Source: Aphrophora alni | Lineage: Eukaryota > Arthropoda > Insecta > Hemiptera > Aphrophoridae | Assembly (NCBI GenBank): GCA_963513935.1 | Contig: OY740772.1 | Span: forward strand, 100,087,340 to 100,151,339 | Direction of reading: 5' to 3' | Length of the DNA: 64,000 nucleotides | Shown: piece after piece, positions 48,051-59,544 of the stretch | How positions within the stretch are numbered: position 1 is the first letter of the stretch | How the letters are laid out: each line of letters starts with the position of its first letter | Program-made: the position numbers and the translations under genes | The notes under the pieces: model-generated | The model's input: the letters and a program-made list of their open reading frames with translations, nothing else | What the model was told of the DNA's origin: nothing | Database searches by the model: none

Positions 48051-48059
48051 ATTACAAAA

Positions 48060-50530
48060 GTATAAATTCTGCTGGATTTTCCTTGGGATTGTTAATCCCG
48101 TACTCACTGGAAGTTTTATGTTTCAGATCACATTTTTATACATTTTTTTTTAAAGATTTTGTATTATTATTTAATTTTTAAATTATCAGTTGTTTTATAA
48201 ATTTCATAAAGACTCTTCAATTTATTTCTCGAGGTAATCATTACTTTGGAAATCCAGTTAAGACGTCTTAGCCTTGTTACATATCTTTAGCCTATATGTT
48301 TTAGAGAATAAGCTATGTTCAAAAATGAATCAAAGAAATAGTTAAATTTGTAATCTAGGGCCTATATTCTTCAGATGCTTGAAATGATTCCATTTCTCTT
48401 CATGTAAAAGAAATTTTAATAACTCTAAATTATTATTTCCCCTATAGTCTCTAATTACTTTGTATTGGGGTTTTATTATAGAAGGAATATTGGTCAAAAT
48501 CTCAATCTCCCGTGCATAATAGTTCGATATCCCAGATTGAACAATCTAATATTTTCCCTAGGGAAATTACTAAATACATTATATATCGCCTTTGCAGTGG
48601 ATTCCGATACTCTGGTCGGACAATTCACACACCCTATTATACAATGAGATGCTAAAATATCTCAATGTGTCCATTGCCCTTGTTTGCTTATGGACATCAT
48701 TAATAAAATCACCACAATAATAAACCAACACTTCTTTTTAAACAAATTCTGCAACAGTGCTTCCAAGTTCCAAGTTAAAAAAAATGAAGTATTTAAATCA
48801 CCTGTTGGAGTTTTATACAGACTATTATTATTTTTCAGATTTAGACATGTAATCTCAAAATCCTTTTCTATGTTAAGATTATGCGTAATTTTAAAAGGTG
48901 TACAATTTAAAGTATTATTTGCAAAAATAACAACACCACCTCATTTCTACTAGGATCTTTAAAAATAAAAGAAATGAATGAAAAATAAATATTTCAATTA
49001 TTTATTAATACAATTAATTATTCTATTATTTTAGTGTACAAACATTACACTGTTATTTGGGGCCTAGGGCATTGTATTTTAACTTGTCTTGGCCGGTAGC
49101 CCTTTGAGAGTAGAAGCTTTTACAGTTGATTACAATACAAAGTTTATGTTTTTTTATACTCCTTGGGATTCTACACAGATAACACAATTGACAAAACCTT
49201 ATACTAATTTCTTACATCTAAACAATTATTGCTACTTAATTTTAAATGGGTGTCTAACCGGTGAATTTATGAAATGATTATTGTGTGAAATACAAATTGG
49301 ATGATGGGCAATTATTTTATTATTTGATTGATGTAGGTATTAAAAGTTTATGAAATGTTCACTGTTATTTGATTTAAGAGTTATGTTATTTATAATTTTT
49401 TTGAAAGATATTTATCGATGTTAATTTGATCTTAAAATATGTGAATTCCTTTAAGCTGATACTTATAGTTTTTTGTGAAGTAAAAGTTATTATGTTCGTC
49501 ACTCACCAAGATGATGTGAAATTATTTGAAACAGATTTAATGGTACCTGATTTAAAAAGTGTTCCTTCCTCCTTCTTGGTCCAACCCACAATCCTCTCAC
49601 AATCCTCTCTCTTTCTTTTTCTTATTTCTTCTTCTTTGCTTGTTTATTATATTGTATATTTAGCACTACATTACAATAAATAAATTATATTCACTGTTTA
49701 TTTATAAGAAAATTATATGGGTAACAATCTGGTGAATGAACAATTATTTTTAATGTGTACATTATGGTCCAAGAATAAAAATATGCTATGTAATGAGAAA
49801 GTTTGTTGATCATGGCTGTTTTGGTGGTTGTCAGGATCTTGTGGTTGATGGACCCTGAGGTGATATTTTATTTATAAGTTGAATTAATGTATCATTATGA
49901 TCTATTAAAACGATTTATTTATTAAATTATAATTTAGTAGATTAAAACAAATAAACTATAGTATTATTGTTGAAAGCATGTTCTCTCACGATAAATACAC
50001 TCAGCTCATATTCAGCACAAAACATATTTAGCTTATTTTATTCATAGCAAATTGTGTATTTTGATGAATAATCCGAAAACATCTCATAATACTATGTGAA
50101 ACAGGGGCAACTTCCACATTACATCTTTTTTCTATTAAACTTCTATATGAAATACATTTCTTTATATTATTTCTCATTTATTACATTGCATATGTTTCTT
50201 TGTTATCTAAAAATAAAAAAAATCATTGGTAGATTGTTTCTGCTAAATATTATTATGTACATGATTAATTAAAGCGATATTAACAATATTTTTACCCGAT
50301 TTATTCAAATGAAGGGCATGAGAAATGAAGCTATTTACTTTAAAGCTGTAAGCTTGACATGATTATAAGTTGATGCAATGAGATGAAGTTTTACATTATA
50401 TTTATAAATAGAATTATTTTTGGTTCTATCATCAAAATGGTAAGGAACAGTGAGAGAACAAAATTGGTGTTTTTTGTAGTCTTTAAAGCTTTAATTTAAC
50501 TGTAACAGCAGTAACTACTTGTTGAAACTC
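48060..50530. other. No recognisable gene
   Basis: Short plus-strand frames at 48684-48953 and 49426-49683 are hydrophobic or of AT-driven composition, without splice support or known motifs. They are not called as genes. Confidence 0.5.
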
Positions 50531-50536
50531 CATAAT

Positions 50537-51200
50537 AAGGATAAAATAAGCACTAAGCTACAGTTTCAAATGTATTTATTAACTTATTTAGCTACAATTG
50601 TTTCGCCTTGTGGCATCTACGGGCTAATGGTAATAGTAAGCCTAAACAAAGTTAACAGTACAGAGAGACAGGTCTGGAAGTAACACAATGGAAGGGATAG
50701 CTGGAAAACCCAAGCGTAGGAAGGGGAATGGTTAACATGTTACACTATTGGTTTAAGAAGTAACTATTGGAAGCATGGGCTTAGTAACTCCAACTTTGCT
50801 AACCACCTGTTGGACTCGGGTCATAATTTTGATCCTAATCTGAATGTAAAATTATTACACATTCAAAATAAAAGTATTAGACTAAATAATCTAGAATGCT
50901 TAGAAATAAATAGATCTATATTACATAAACCTACTTTTAATTTAAATGATCAAATTTTATTAAACTCTTCACCACTTCTTAAACCAATAGTGTAACATGT
51001 TAACCATTCCCCTTCCTACCTGCTTGAGTTTTCCAGCTATCCCTTCCATTGTGTTACTTCCGGACCTGTCTCTCTGTACTGTTAACTTTGTTTAGGCTTA
51101 CTATTACCATTAGCCCGTAGATGCCGCAAGGCAAAACAATTGTAGCTAAATAAGTTAATAAATACATTTGAAACTGTAGCTTAGTGCTTATTTTATCCTT
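50537..51200. mobile_element. Penelope-like element remnant with inverted terminal repeats
   Basis: Inverted arms of about 220 bp (50537-50763 and 50978-51200) enclose the end of a Penelope-like protein. Both arms contain a motif with a GCC-ACAA-GGC stem, GAAAC and a palindromic AATTGT stem. It is intact as GAAAC in the left arm (minus strand 50622-50591) and changed to AAAAC in the right arm (plus strand 51114-51145). This fits the hammerhead-bearing terminal repeats known from Penelope-like elements, but the CTGANGA box is altered. Confidence 0.75.
50780..50995 (+). pseudogene. C-terminal end of a Penelope-like protein (GIY-YIG region)
   Basis: The open frame contains SNSNFANHLLDSGHNFDP, then LLHIQNKSIRLNNLECLEIN and NDQILLNSSPLLKPIV before a stop. 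The order SnfAnHLl..gH, then ilh..kg..l..lE..eI, then lNDQ is characteristic of the end of the endonuclease module of Penelope-like retroelements. Only some 70 residues remain; the reverse transcriptase is absent. The stop lies just inside the right inverted arm. Confidence 0.75.
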
Positions 51201-51644
51201 TAAAGCTTTAGCCACATATCTCAAGGCCCTCCCTAAGGATAAAAGTCATTTGTTTCTCCCAAGATTATCAAAACATCGTTTTTAGTCATTGATTTTTTTA
51301 AGTGTTTTTAACAACTTGTAAAACATTACATATCTTAGCATTAGGTTGAAAATCACTAGTAACAGATATTTCACTTCCTGATCTATTTTGTAAAAGTTGA
51401 TGGCTTGAGTGACTGTCTCCCAAAATATGTGTTTTATGTTTATTCAATGAAGATAAATTGTGTTCCACAATGTTTACCACCAGTAATTTGTTAGGAATAA
51501 GTTAATATTAGGATAATATTAAGGCTATATTAGGAAGAAATCATATTCACAAAGCTCAGAATGACCCAACTATTGTGAAACAAGTAAAAAAATGTTGAAA
51601 TGCTTGACTTGCAAACTCAACTAGGTTACCAAGACAACAAAAGG

Positions 51645-51652
51645 TATATAAG
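51645..51652 (+). promoter_or_regulatory. Possible TATA box
   Basis: TATATAAG about 30 bp before a GGCTCTCTTG stretch that could hold the transcription start, and 88 bp before a start codon in good context. Sequence pattern only. Confidence 0.3.
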
Positions 51653-51732
51653 AAATCAGCAGGATTTAGAGGGCTCTCTTGTCTTTTTGGAGCTGGGAAG
51701 ATACACGGCTGTGTGGCTAGCCGTGGTGGAAG

Positions 51733-51760
51733 ATGGCCCAGGAAATCTACGCAACAAACC
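51733..51760 (+). CDS. Possible first coding exon of an unknown plus-strand gene
   Basis: GGAAGATGGCC gives a good start context (A at -3, G at +4). The frame reads MAQEIYATN and meets a strong donor, C|GTAAGC, at 51760 (phase 1). A TATA-like box lies 80 bp upstream, and the stretch is less AT-rich than its surroundings. If real, the gene would run right, head to head with RALGAPB. No second exon was found, and I do not recognise the peptide. Confidence 0.3.
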
Positions 51761-51893
51761 GTAAGCAAGCATTTCTATACATAAAATCACCAATAAAAAC
51801 ATTTATAATTTCTTTCATTTAATATATAATAATAGTTAGAATACTTCTGGGCTTTGAATAAATAATATGGTTTTGTTTTATTAAATTCCTATT

Positions 51894-52030
51894 AGTGTAT
51901 TAAAGTTTTGTATTTAAATTATTGTATTAAAGTTTTGTAGTTAAATTATTGTATTAAAGTTTTGTATTTAAATTATCGTATTAAAGTTTTGTATTTAAAT
52001 TATTGTATTAAAGTCTTGTAATAAAGTATA
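51894..52030 (+). repeat. 27-bp tandem repeat, about 5 units
   Basis: TATTAAAGTTTTGTATTTAA followed by ATTATTG repeats about five times with few changes. Confidence 0.9.
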
Positions 52031-53532
52031 GTAGTAAAGTATCAGGCAAATAGACATAAGTTTCATACCAAAGATAAGATTTAAATAAAATACTGAACCA
52101 CTGATCTTGATTATTAATTAATAAATAAGAACCCAGGCATATTTTTGAGGGCCGTTCATAATAACTTCTTTACTACTTAATTTTGAAATTATATCACTTA
52201 TTTTTACTGACTTATTTTTTAACATTTCTTTCTAAAATATTTATGTTATTTTTATAATTATTCTGATGTTGGACAATGATATTTATCAGTTTCAAAATTT
52301 GATAAGTTTGTTTGAAGAACATCTAACGAGTTTTTAATAGGTAACATAAACTGTAGGAGTAAACTGTGTCTGTGCAGCTGTTTTTTTACAAATAAGAAAG
52401 GTGAATAATTTGTATTAGGAATTCGAGGTTTTATCAATTTTGATTCCTAATGGAACAATTTTTTTCTTTTAAACATATTCTCAAGTAGTGTATTTGATGT
52501 GTTGAGTTGTTTTATTTCTAAGTTGGCTTGCTAAAGATCTTCATTCAGGCTATCCAAAAGTAAGTTTGCCCTATTTAATTCATAAATTCATTCATTACTT
52601 ATTTTGTTATCGGTAATGTCTTTATAATTTTTTATTCCATTTGTAAAGATATTATCAACACAGATAACATAGTAGCAAGAGATTATAGTTTTAACAAAGT
52701 CATTGTATTCTTCCAGTGACAAATTCGTAAAATTCAATTTATTAAAATCCGCCATACAGAATAGCCCATTGGGGTGAGGTCTGGAGGGTGAGGAAGCCAA
52801 TCGGTTGTTGCTCTCCTGTTGATACATTCTTCAAATGTATTTTTTTTTAAATGTCCTAATCATTGTTCCATTAGTATGGTGGTGCACCATCTTACTGTCA
52901 AGTCAGTTTTCCTGAAGAGACTGGAATTGTTCTAAAAGAGAATCATTTTCTATTTGCAATATACTATTCTATTGCAATATTCAATATGATTTGACAGCAC
53001 TATATAGCAATTCATGGTAGTTTTCATTCATGACAGTCCCATAAAAAAATAAGGACCTATAAACCCACCAGCAAAAATACTGGCCCAAATAGTTACACCA
53101 GAAGGATTAAAAATTTTATCCACAATCAGAGGTAGATTATTAGACACCCAGTATACACTGTCGTGTCTATTCACACATCCATTCATCTCGAATGTAGCTT
53201 CGTCAGTCCATATAATGTGTTTATAAAACTTATTATTGGCTTCTTGATGGATATTGTACCACTTAAAAAATTACATGTGCTTTGCTGTAAACTACTCTAT
53301 GATTTTTATTAAAACAATGTGCTATAGAATAAAACAGTTGTAGAGTATTAGTCACAGTTTTTTTTAATTTATTTATTTTTTAAAATTTATTTATTTATAA
53401 CTACAACTAAGTACAGGGAACTTATCTAGTAGCTTCCATTTCATAATAACACTTTTTTTTTCCCAAGTCCTTCCTATGAATGACTCCGACTAAATACTCG
53501 CACAAAATCTTGCGGTTATAAGAGCTGGGGCA

Positions 53533-55125
53533 TCACTGCACTAGGTCTAAAGGCTTGGTCCTTTTGAGTCTCCGCTCCCCATTTCTGCTTCTGAGCATCT
53601 CCTGCACAGCAGTATTTACATGTTTTTGTAGCCTAAGTTCGTGCTTCCTCGCTACAGACTTTATGGTTTCATCTACAGTTTCAATCTTAAGATCCCTATG
53701 GATGGAATCATTGCGGACATACCACGGTGCACCAACAATACCTCGCAGTACCTTATTTTGGAAGGTTTGAATTTGTTTTACATTTGATTTCTTGGTGCAC
53801 CCCCAAAGTTGCAATCCGTACATCCAAATTGGTTTTAGGATTTGGTTGTATAATAACATTTTATTTGTTATATCTAATTTAGAGTGCCGCCCTAAAAGCC
53901 AATGCATTTTCCTATATTTCAAATTAAGTTCACTCTTCTTCATTTTGACATGGGATTTCCATCTGAGCCTCGTGTCAAGCGTCATTCCTAGGTATTTCGC
54001 CTCTAATTTGAATGGGATTACTTTGGAGTTAACAAATATAGGTGTACTTGTCGTTTTCTTGTTTGTAAAATTAACATGGCTAGATTTAGACTCATTCAGC
54101 CTAATACGCCACTTTTTTGTCCATACATTAATGTTGTTTAATGATTTCTGGAGCTTGGCAGATGCATCTTCTATTGAGTCTCCAACAGCCATGACAGCAG
54201 TATCATCTGCAAAAGTTGCTACTGTTGCTTCACCATCTATGGGCACGTCTCTGGTGTATAATAGGTACAAAACTGGTCCAAGGACACTTCCTTGAGGGAC
54301 TCCTGCATTGATCTCTTTAAACTCGGAGTACTCTTTCCCTTGCTTAACGCGAAATATCCTGTCTGTAAGGTAAGATTTTAATATTTGCCAGAGCTGATAT
54401 GGCAGATAATTGCTCAGTTTGTAAAGCAGTCCCTCATGCCATACCTTATCAAAGGCCTGTGAGACATCTAGGAAGACACAGGCACAAATCTTTTTACACT
54501 CTAAAGCCCCTTCAATGATGCCTGTCACTCTATGTAGCTGGTCAATAGTTGAATGGCTATTCCTGAAACCAAATTGGTGAGGAGGTATCAGCTGTTTTTC
54601 TTCTATAATTGGCTTCAATCGTATTAATACCAGTTTTTCAAATAGTTTTGAAATTATCGGAAGGAGGGAAATTGGACGATACGATTTTCTATCAGTCAAA
54701 TCCTTCCCTATTTTCGGGATCATTATAACCTCCGCCACCTTCCAATCTCTTGGGCAATACATAAGTCGGAGAGAGGCGTTGATTAGATGTAAGAGCTTTA
54801 TAAAAGCTTTGTGTGGTAGTTCCTTAAGTACCCGTCCTGTGATTAGGTCGTATCCTGGAGCTTTTTTGGCGTTTATATCATTTTTAACAATGTCTTTTAA
54901 TTCTTTCAATGACACAGGCTTAATCCTGATGTTATCTTGTTTGGAAGTTATGGTAATACCTTCAACTGGGGTTAATATTGGAAATGGTCGGAATGTTTGT
55001 TCTAAATTCCCAGCAAATATTTCCGCCTTTTCACAGTCGCTCCTTGCCCATTTGTTATTGTCTGCTCTGATGGGTGTTATTTGTGGTACAGGCCTTTTTA
55101 AGCCTTTTGTGGATTTCCATAATAA
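53533..55125 (-). CDS. Jockey-type LINE ORF2, 5'-truncated: reverse transcriptase and C-terminal region
   Basis: Open for about 530 codons from a TGA at 55126-55128 to the stop at 53533. From the first internal Met (54915) it is 460 residues. Reverse transcriptase blocks in order: KAPGYDLITGRVLKELP, YRPISLLPIISKLFEKL, HQFGFRNSHSTIDQL, FLDVSQAFDKVWH, AGVPQGSVLGPVLYLLY and the catalytic FADDT. The thumb and C-terminal part follow and end RRLKRTKPLDLVQ. The endonuclease domain and ORF1 are missing, so it cannot move by itself. No frameshift was found, which points to a fairly recent insertion compared with the mariner relic around it. The clade call is from recalled motifs. Confidence 0.88.
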   Translation of the reverse strand, partial: LLWKSTKGLKRPVPQITPIRADNNKWARSDCEKAEIFAGNLEQTFRPFPILTPVEGITITSKQDNIRIKPVSLKELKDIVKNDINAKKAPGYDLITGRVLKELPHKAFIKLLHLINASLRLMYCPRDWKVAEVIMIPKIGKDLTDRKSYRPISLLPIISKLFEKLVLIRLKPIIEEKQLIPPHQFGFRNSHSTIDQLHRVTGIIEGALECKKICACVFLDVSQAFDKVWHEGLLYKLSNYLPYQLWQILKSYLTDRIFRVKQGKEYSEFKEINAGVPQGSVLGPVLYLLYTRDVPIDGEATVATFADDTAVMAVGDSIEDASAKLQKSLNNINVWTKKWRIRLNESKSSHVNFTNKKTTSTPIFVNSKVIPFKLEAKYLGMTLDTRLRWKSHVKMKKSELNLKYRKMHWLLGRHSKLDITNKMLLYNQILKPIWMYGLQLWGCTKKSNVKQIQTFQNKVLRGIVGAPWYVRNDSIHRDLKIETVDETIKSVARKHELRLQKHVNTAVQEMLRSRNGERRLKRTKPLDLVQ

Positions 55126-55141
55126 TCAGTTGAATAATCAG

Positions 55142-55630
55142 TACCTTCAATTCAATTCAATTCAATTTTATTAATCTCGTTTGACAATATAAATATTGTA
55201 TGAAATATGTCATGTGACTTATACATTAATTCTAACATGAAAACAATAACAATACAAAATTATCTTTATAAATAGGCGTATTATAAATTATCAATTAATG
55301 TAAAATAACAATCAATAACAAACAAACAAAATGTCAAGACACTTAAACCGTACACTCGAATATACAAAACACACAATGTAACTTATTTATTTATTTTATT
55401 ATCAGCTAGGAGATTTTATTTGACTGGTAGTGAATTTTTACATTTAAAACATTTAATACATTTTTTACTTCTAAAAAAATTACTTTCCTAATACAATACA
55501 TATCCGACGTATAAAAAAGAAAAACACCTTCATCAGACGACAATCCTATGAATTCTTCTATTGAATAAAAAATACATTCCTTCAAGTAGCTTCACATTTT
55601 ATTTTTAAATGTCTTTTACTCTGTCATTGC
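55142..55630 (-). pseudogene. LINE 3' end with (TTGAA)n tail
   Basis: The minus strand reads FKNKM, a stop, then SYLKECIFYSIEEFIGLSS, the FYSIEEF block that closes many CR1/jockey-type ORF2 proteins. After a 3' UTR it ends AATAAAATTGAATTGAATTG at 55164-55145. Truncated at the 5' side, where it meets the neighbouring LINE end. Confidence 0.6.
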
Positions 55631-55644
55631 TTTAAGTTTACATC

Positions 55645-56078
55645 AATCAATCAATCAATCAATCAAACATTTTATTTGTTGTAGACAATTACAATTGTAC
55701 AACAAACGTCAAAACATAACATTATATAGTACTTTACAATAACACAACCAAATTCAGTGCCTCACAAACTCCTCCACAGAATAACAGGATCCAGACAACA
55801 GCAGTCGTCTCAGTCTGCCTTTAAAACATGAATAATCGTTTATCGCTAGCAAGTCTGGAGGAAGGTTATTCATAAATAGTGCCCCAGCCTGCGAAGGTAA
55901 CTTACTAAATAAATTTAGCCTGTGCTTTTTACCCCGATATTTGCAAGCCATTCTAGTATGGTAATCATGCAAATCCCTATTTTGGATGTGCTTACACTTA
56001 AATTTAAAATAAAGAATTGTTTCAAATATATAAATGGAAGGTAGGGTGAAGATCTTTGTCTGGAGTTAACCCCTGAAG
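55645..56078 (-). pseudogene. CR1-like LINE 3' end with (TTGA)n tail
   Basis: The minus strand is open for about 105 codons: LPSIYIFETILYFKFKCK, then DLHDYHTRMACKYRGKKHRL, FMNNLPPDLLAI and CYSVEEFVRH before the stop at 55754. LP.lYi.e.l.f, H.YxTR, LP and YSVEEF are the usual order at the end of CR1-type ORF2. The 3' UTR ends AATAAAATGTTTGATTGATT with a four-base tail repeat at 55668-55647. The 5' end abuts the 15-bp duplication. Confidence 0.65.
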
Positions 56079-56447
56079 GTATTAGTCACAGTTGATTAAA
56101 TAATTGTACAACTACTGCATGAAATATAACTGCAAGCATCATCTCTCTTATGAACCACCCAGTATTTCAATGAATATTTCAGTCATATATATTTTACTTA
56201 GGATATGCTGAACCTACGACAGTAATGGAAATTTGAAGACAGTTTACTTGTAGCTTCATATTTATAACTATTGGTATTATATATCAGGTGAGGATCAAGG
56301 AAGGGGCTATCCCCCCCCACTTCAGGTTTGAAATGACATTATATAAAACAGGTTTCCAATATTTTTATTATTATTTACTACATTGGAATATTATATGAGA
56401 GAACCTTCTCAGTAGTCTTGCATTGACAACCATACGTAAGACGTCCT

Positions 56448-57575
56448 TTTTTATTCATAGCTGGGTTGTCTAGTATATTGAAGTAAATGTATTGAATCTG
56501 GCTGTCTATATGTTACATAAATTTTCAATCTACCGGTAAGCGGATTTGAATAAAATAATAACAAAAAATCCTTTTTTTACTCTTAGCTGGGTTGTCTAGT
56601 ATATTGAAGTAAATGTATTGAATCTGGCTGTCTATGTGTTACATAAATTTTAAATTTACCGGTAAGCGGATTTGAATAAAATAATAACAAAAAATCCTTT
56701 TTTTACTCTTAGCTGGGTTGTCTAGTATATTGAAGTAAATGTATTGAATCCGGCTGTCTATGTGTTACATAAATTTTCAATCTACCGGTAAGCGGATTTG
56801 AATAAAATAATAACAAAAAATCCTTTTTTTTACTATTAGATGGGTTGTCTAGTATATTGAAGTAAATGTATTGAATCCGGCTGTCTATGTGTTACATAAA
56901 TTTTCAATCTACCGGTAAGCGGATTTGAATAAAATAATAACAAAAAATCCTTTTTTTACTCTTAGCTGGGTTGTCTAGTATATTGAAGTAAATGTATTGA
57001 ATCTGGCTGTCTATATGTTACATAAATTTTCAATCTACCGGTAAGCGGATTTGAATAAAATAATAACAAAAAATCCTTTTTTTACTCTTAGCTGGGTTGT
57101 CTAGTATATTGAAGTAAATGTATTGAATCTGGCTGTCTATATGTTACATAAATTTTCAATCTACCGGTAAGCGGATTTGAATAAAATAATAACAAAAAAT
57201 CCTTTTTTTACTCTTAGCTGGGTTGTCTAGTATATTGAAGTAAATGTATTAAATCTGGCTGTCTAGGTGTTACATAAATTTTCAATCTACCGGTAAGCGG
57301 ATTTGAATGAAATAACAAAAAATCCTTTTTAATCTTAGCTGGGTTTTCTAGTATATTGAAGTAAATGTATTGAATCCGGCTGTCTATGTGTTACATAAAT
57401 TTTCAATCTACCGGTAAGCGGATTTGAATAAAATAATAACAAAAAATCCTTTTTTTACTCTTAGCTGGGTTGTCTAGTATATTGAAGTAAATGTATTGAA
57501 TTCGGCTGTCTATATGTTACATAAATTTTCAATCTGCCGGTAGGCAGATTTGAATAAAATAATAAACAAAATACT
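56448..57575 (+). repeat. 126-bp satellite array, nine units
   Basis: CTGGGTTGTCTAGTATATTG starts units at 56461, 56587, 56713, 56840, 56966, 57092, 57218, 57339 and 57465. Spacing is 126 bp except one 127 and one 121. Units are nearly identical and share CTACCGGTAAGCGGATTTGA. The first and last units are the most diverged. No open frame. Period and copy number were counted directly. Confidence 0.95.
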
Positions 57576-57579
57576 TTCA

Positions 57580-59540
57580 TTAAATGTGAATAAACTTGAA
57601 ACAGGATTTTCTAAGTTACATCCAATTTTGCTAGTCTAAGATGACACCAAAATGCAACTTTTGAGAGATATTTTAGCTCAAAAATTTTAGCAGACCTCTA
57701 TTCTTGTCCCCCCCCCTCCGAGTTTGGTCAATATTTTGGTTAGTCCTAAATCTGCATATACTGAATTAACAAAATTGTATGGAAGCTAGAATATGATAAT
57801 ATATTTTTTTTTGTTTTCTCTCTGTTTATTATTCCATTATTTATATTTTACAAAGTTTTAACATTATAAAGTAAATTGATTACATGGATTGAATAAAATA
57901 AACTGTACGGCACTTAAAAAAGGGACCTGTATACGATCCCTTTACAGTAGATATTTATTGTCTGTTGCGAATAATAAGCATTACTAAAATTGATTTAAAA
58001 AAAATCTCATGTATTGGACAGACTTCAAGGGAGAAATAATAATTTGAAAACATTCTTATAGTTATATGTATGTCATTATATGGTAGAGTTATGATTATTT
58101 AGCTTGTAGTATAAAAATTCTATTTATTTAGATAGTAGATAACACAGCATGCCTAATAAATTAAAATTTTATGATACCTAACATGCAATGAAACACGTAG
58201 ATAGATTATGATGTTGAAATATTCATCCTTGATAAGAGTTTTACAATTGTTTGTTAGCAAAAGTTAAACTTGACATTGCTTATGAGAAAAAAAGCATCTT
58301 CATGTATACTGTTATGTTTTAAATACGGTATGTCACTATAATCAGACCCAAATTTATACTGTTCTTAATTTATATAAAGTATAGTGTTAAATAATTATTT
58401 TTTCAAAAATAACACAAGTAATATAGCATTGTTATTTATAGACCTAATATTATTATACTAACAAACAGTTGGTTATGAATCCGGGTCATGGAAAGTAGTT
58501 TACAATCTCTACATTTATAAAATGCAATGTCTCTTTGTTTGTTTGTTTGTCAGCTTATAATAAACAACTGCTAATTAGCTTTTCATATAGTTTTCTTTCA
58601 TGTGTTGAGAAACGTGGTCAGATTTTGTAAATCATACCTCGGCTTTCTTGTTTATCTGTAATGCAAATATGATTTTTTATAAATATGAGTTCTTACCTCT
58701 TACTTACTTGTTCTCGTATACTTTGCTACTTTAGGCGATATTAGAGGAATAAGTGTTCTCAATAATTCATTATTATAACTCATTTCTTATAATTAATATT
58801 TAATTTAGGCTATTAAAAACAAAATTTCTTTTTAACCTAAATCTAAAGCAATGATTAACTGCAATGAATTAATAAGATTCATTGTTCATTTGTTAAATTG
58901 ATTTCTCCATCATATATAAAAAAAAGAAGAGCAATTGTCTGTTTATACTGTAAGATATTAAATAAATTAATTTAAATAACCATATGTTATTTTAAATCTT
59001 TCCTTACTTACAGATTTACCAAATCCTTATCTATGTGCTTTTGTTCACTAACAATTCATAATTTTTTTATTTTACACTTCTCGTTTTTTTACACAACTCA
59101 AATGTCTTGTTTATTACCATATTTGGAAATCTTATGATCATTGGTATTTTTTTATTTGGAAATCTTATGATCATCAACACACCTCTCTCCTTGCTTCGAG
59201 AATGTTCTTTCTTTATATTCGATACACTAAATTGACTAAATTGTTTATTTAAGTTCACTTTTTACTTATTTATTCCTCAATTCGAATACATATCCATTTA
59301 CACATAATATTCTCTATTATTACATTTGAAAAACCAATTATTTATTTATTATTGACTGGTTGGAAGATGTTCCATGCTCACAATTTTATAAAGTCTGATT
59401 AAATTTGATTCAATAGTTACAAAGTTATAACATTATTTGTCTGAATGAGTAATACAATTGTTTGCATGCTAGTTCTTAAGTTATAGCAGCAATCTCTATC
59501 TGCAGCTGGCACGTAATTGTAAAAAAAAAAAAAATGTTCC
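57580..59540. other. No recognisable feature
   Basis: AT-rich, intergenic or intronic. A 20-bp GTTT repeat lies near 58.54 kb. Confidence 0.5.
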
Positions 59541-59544
59541 TTGT

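Larger units (their letters stand above)
53360..56078 (-). mobile_element. Composite LINE insertion: three LINE 3' ends in a row
   Basis: A 15-bp duplication, GTATTAGTCACAGTT, stands at 53345-53359 and 56079-56093, directly outside the block. Read on the minus strand, the block is a CR1-like LINE end (56078 to about 55645), a second LINE end (about 55630 to 55142), then a jockey-type LINE end (55125 to 53360) finishing in an A-rich tail. All are 5'-truncated and point the same way. A single outer duplication suggests one insertion event of a chimeric template, or nested insertions whose own duplications I could not see. Confidence 0.7.
52147..56162 (-). pseudogene. Degenerate mariner-like transposon split by a composite LINE insertion
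   Basis: Terminal repeats GAGGGCCGTTCATAATAA (52147) and, reversed, CTGGGTGGTTCATAAGAG (56162) bound a relic of about 1.3 kb once the 2.7-kb insertion is removed. The minus strand encodes HIIWTDEATFEMNGCVNRHD (about 53.2 kb), IFAGGFIGPYFF (53.07 kb), DGAPP (52.89 kb) and HPPDLTPMGY (52.77 kb). These are the DDE blocks in the order seen in insect IS630/Tc1-mariner-type elements. Stops and frameshifts show that it is inactive. TA follows the right end; the left TA is mutated. Confidence 0.75.

Noticed and set aside
48684..49683. Plus-strand frames of 60-89 codons
   Set aside because: AT-driven composition, no splice support, no recognised motif.
53555..55174. Plus-strand open frames over the LINE
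   Set aside because: They are antisense shadows of the reverse transcriptase frame on the minus strand.
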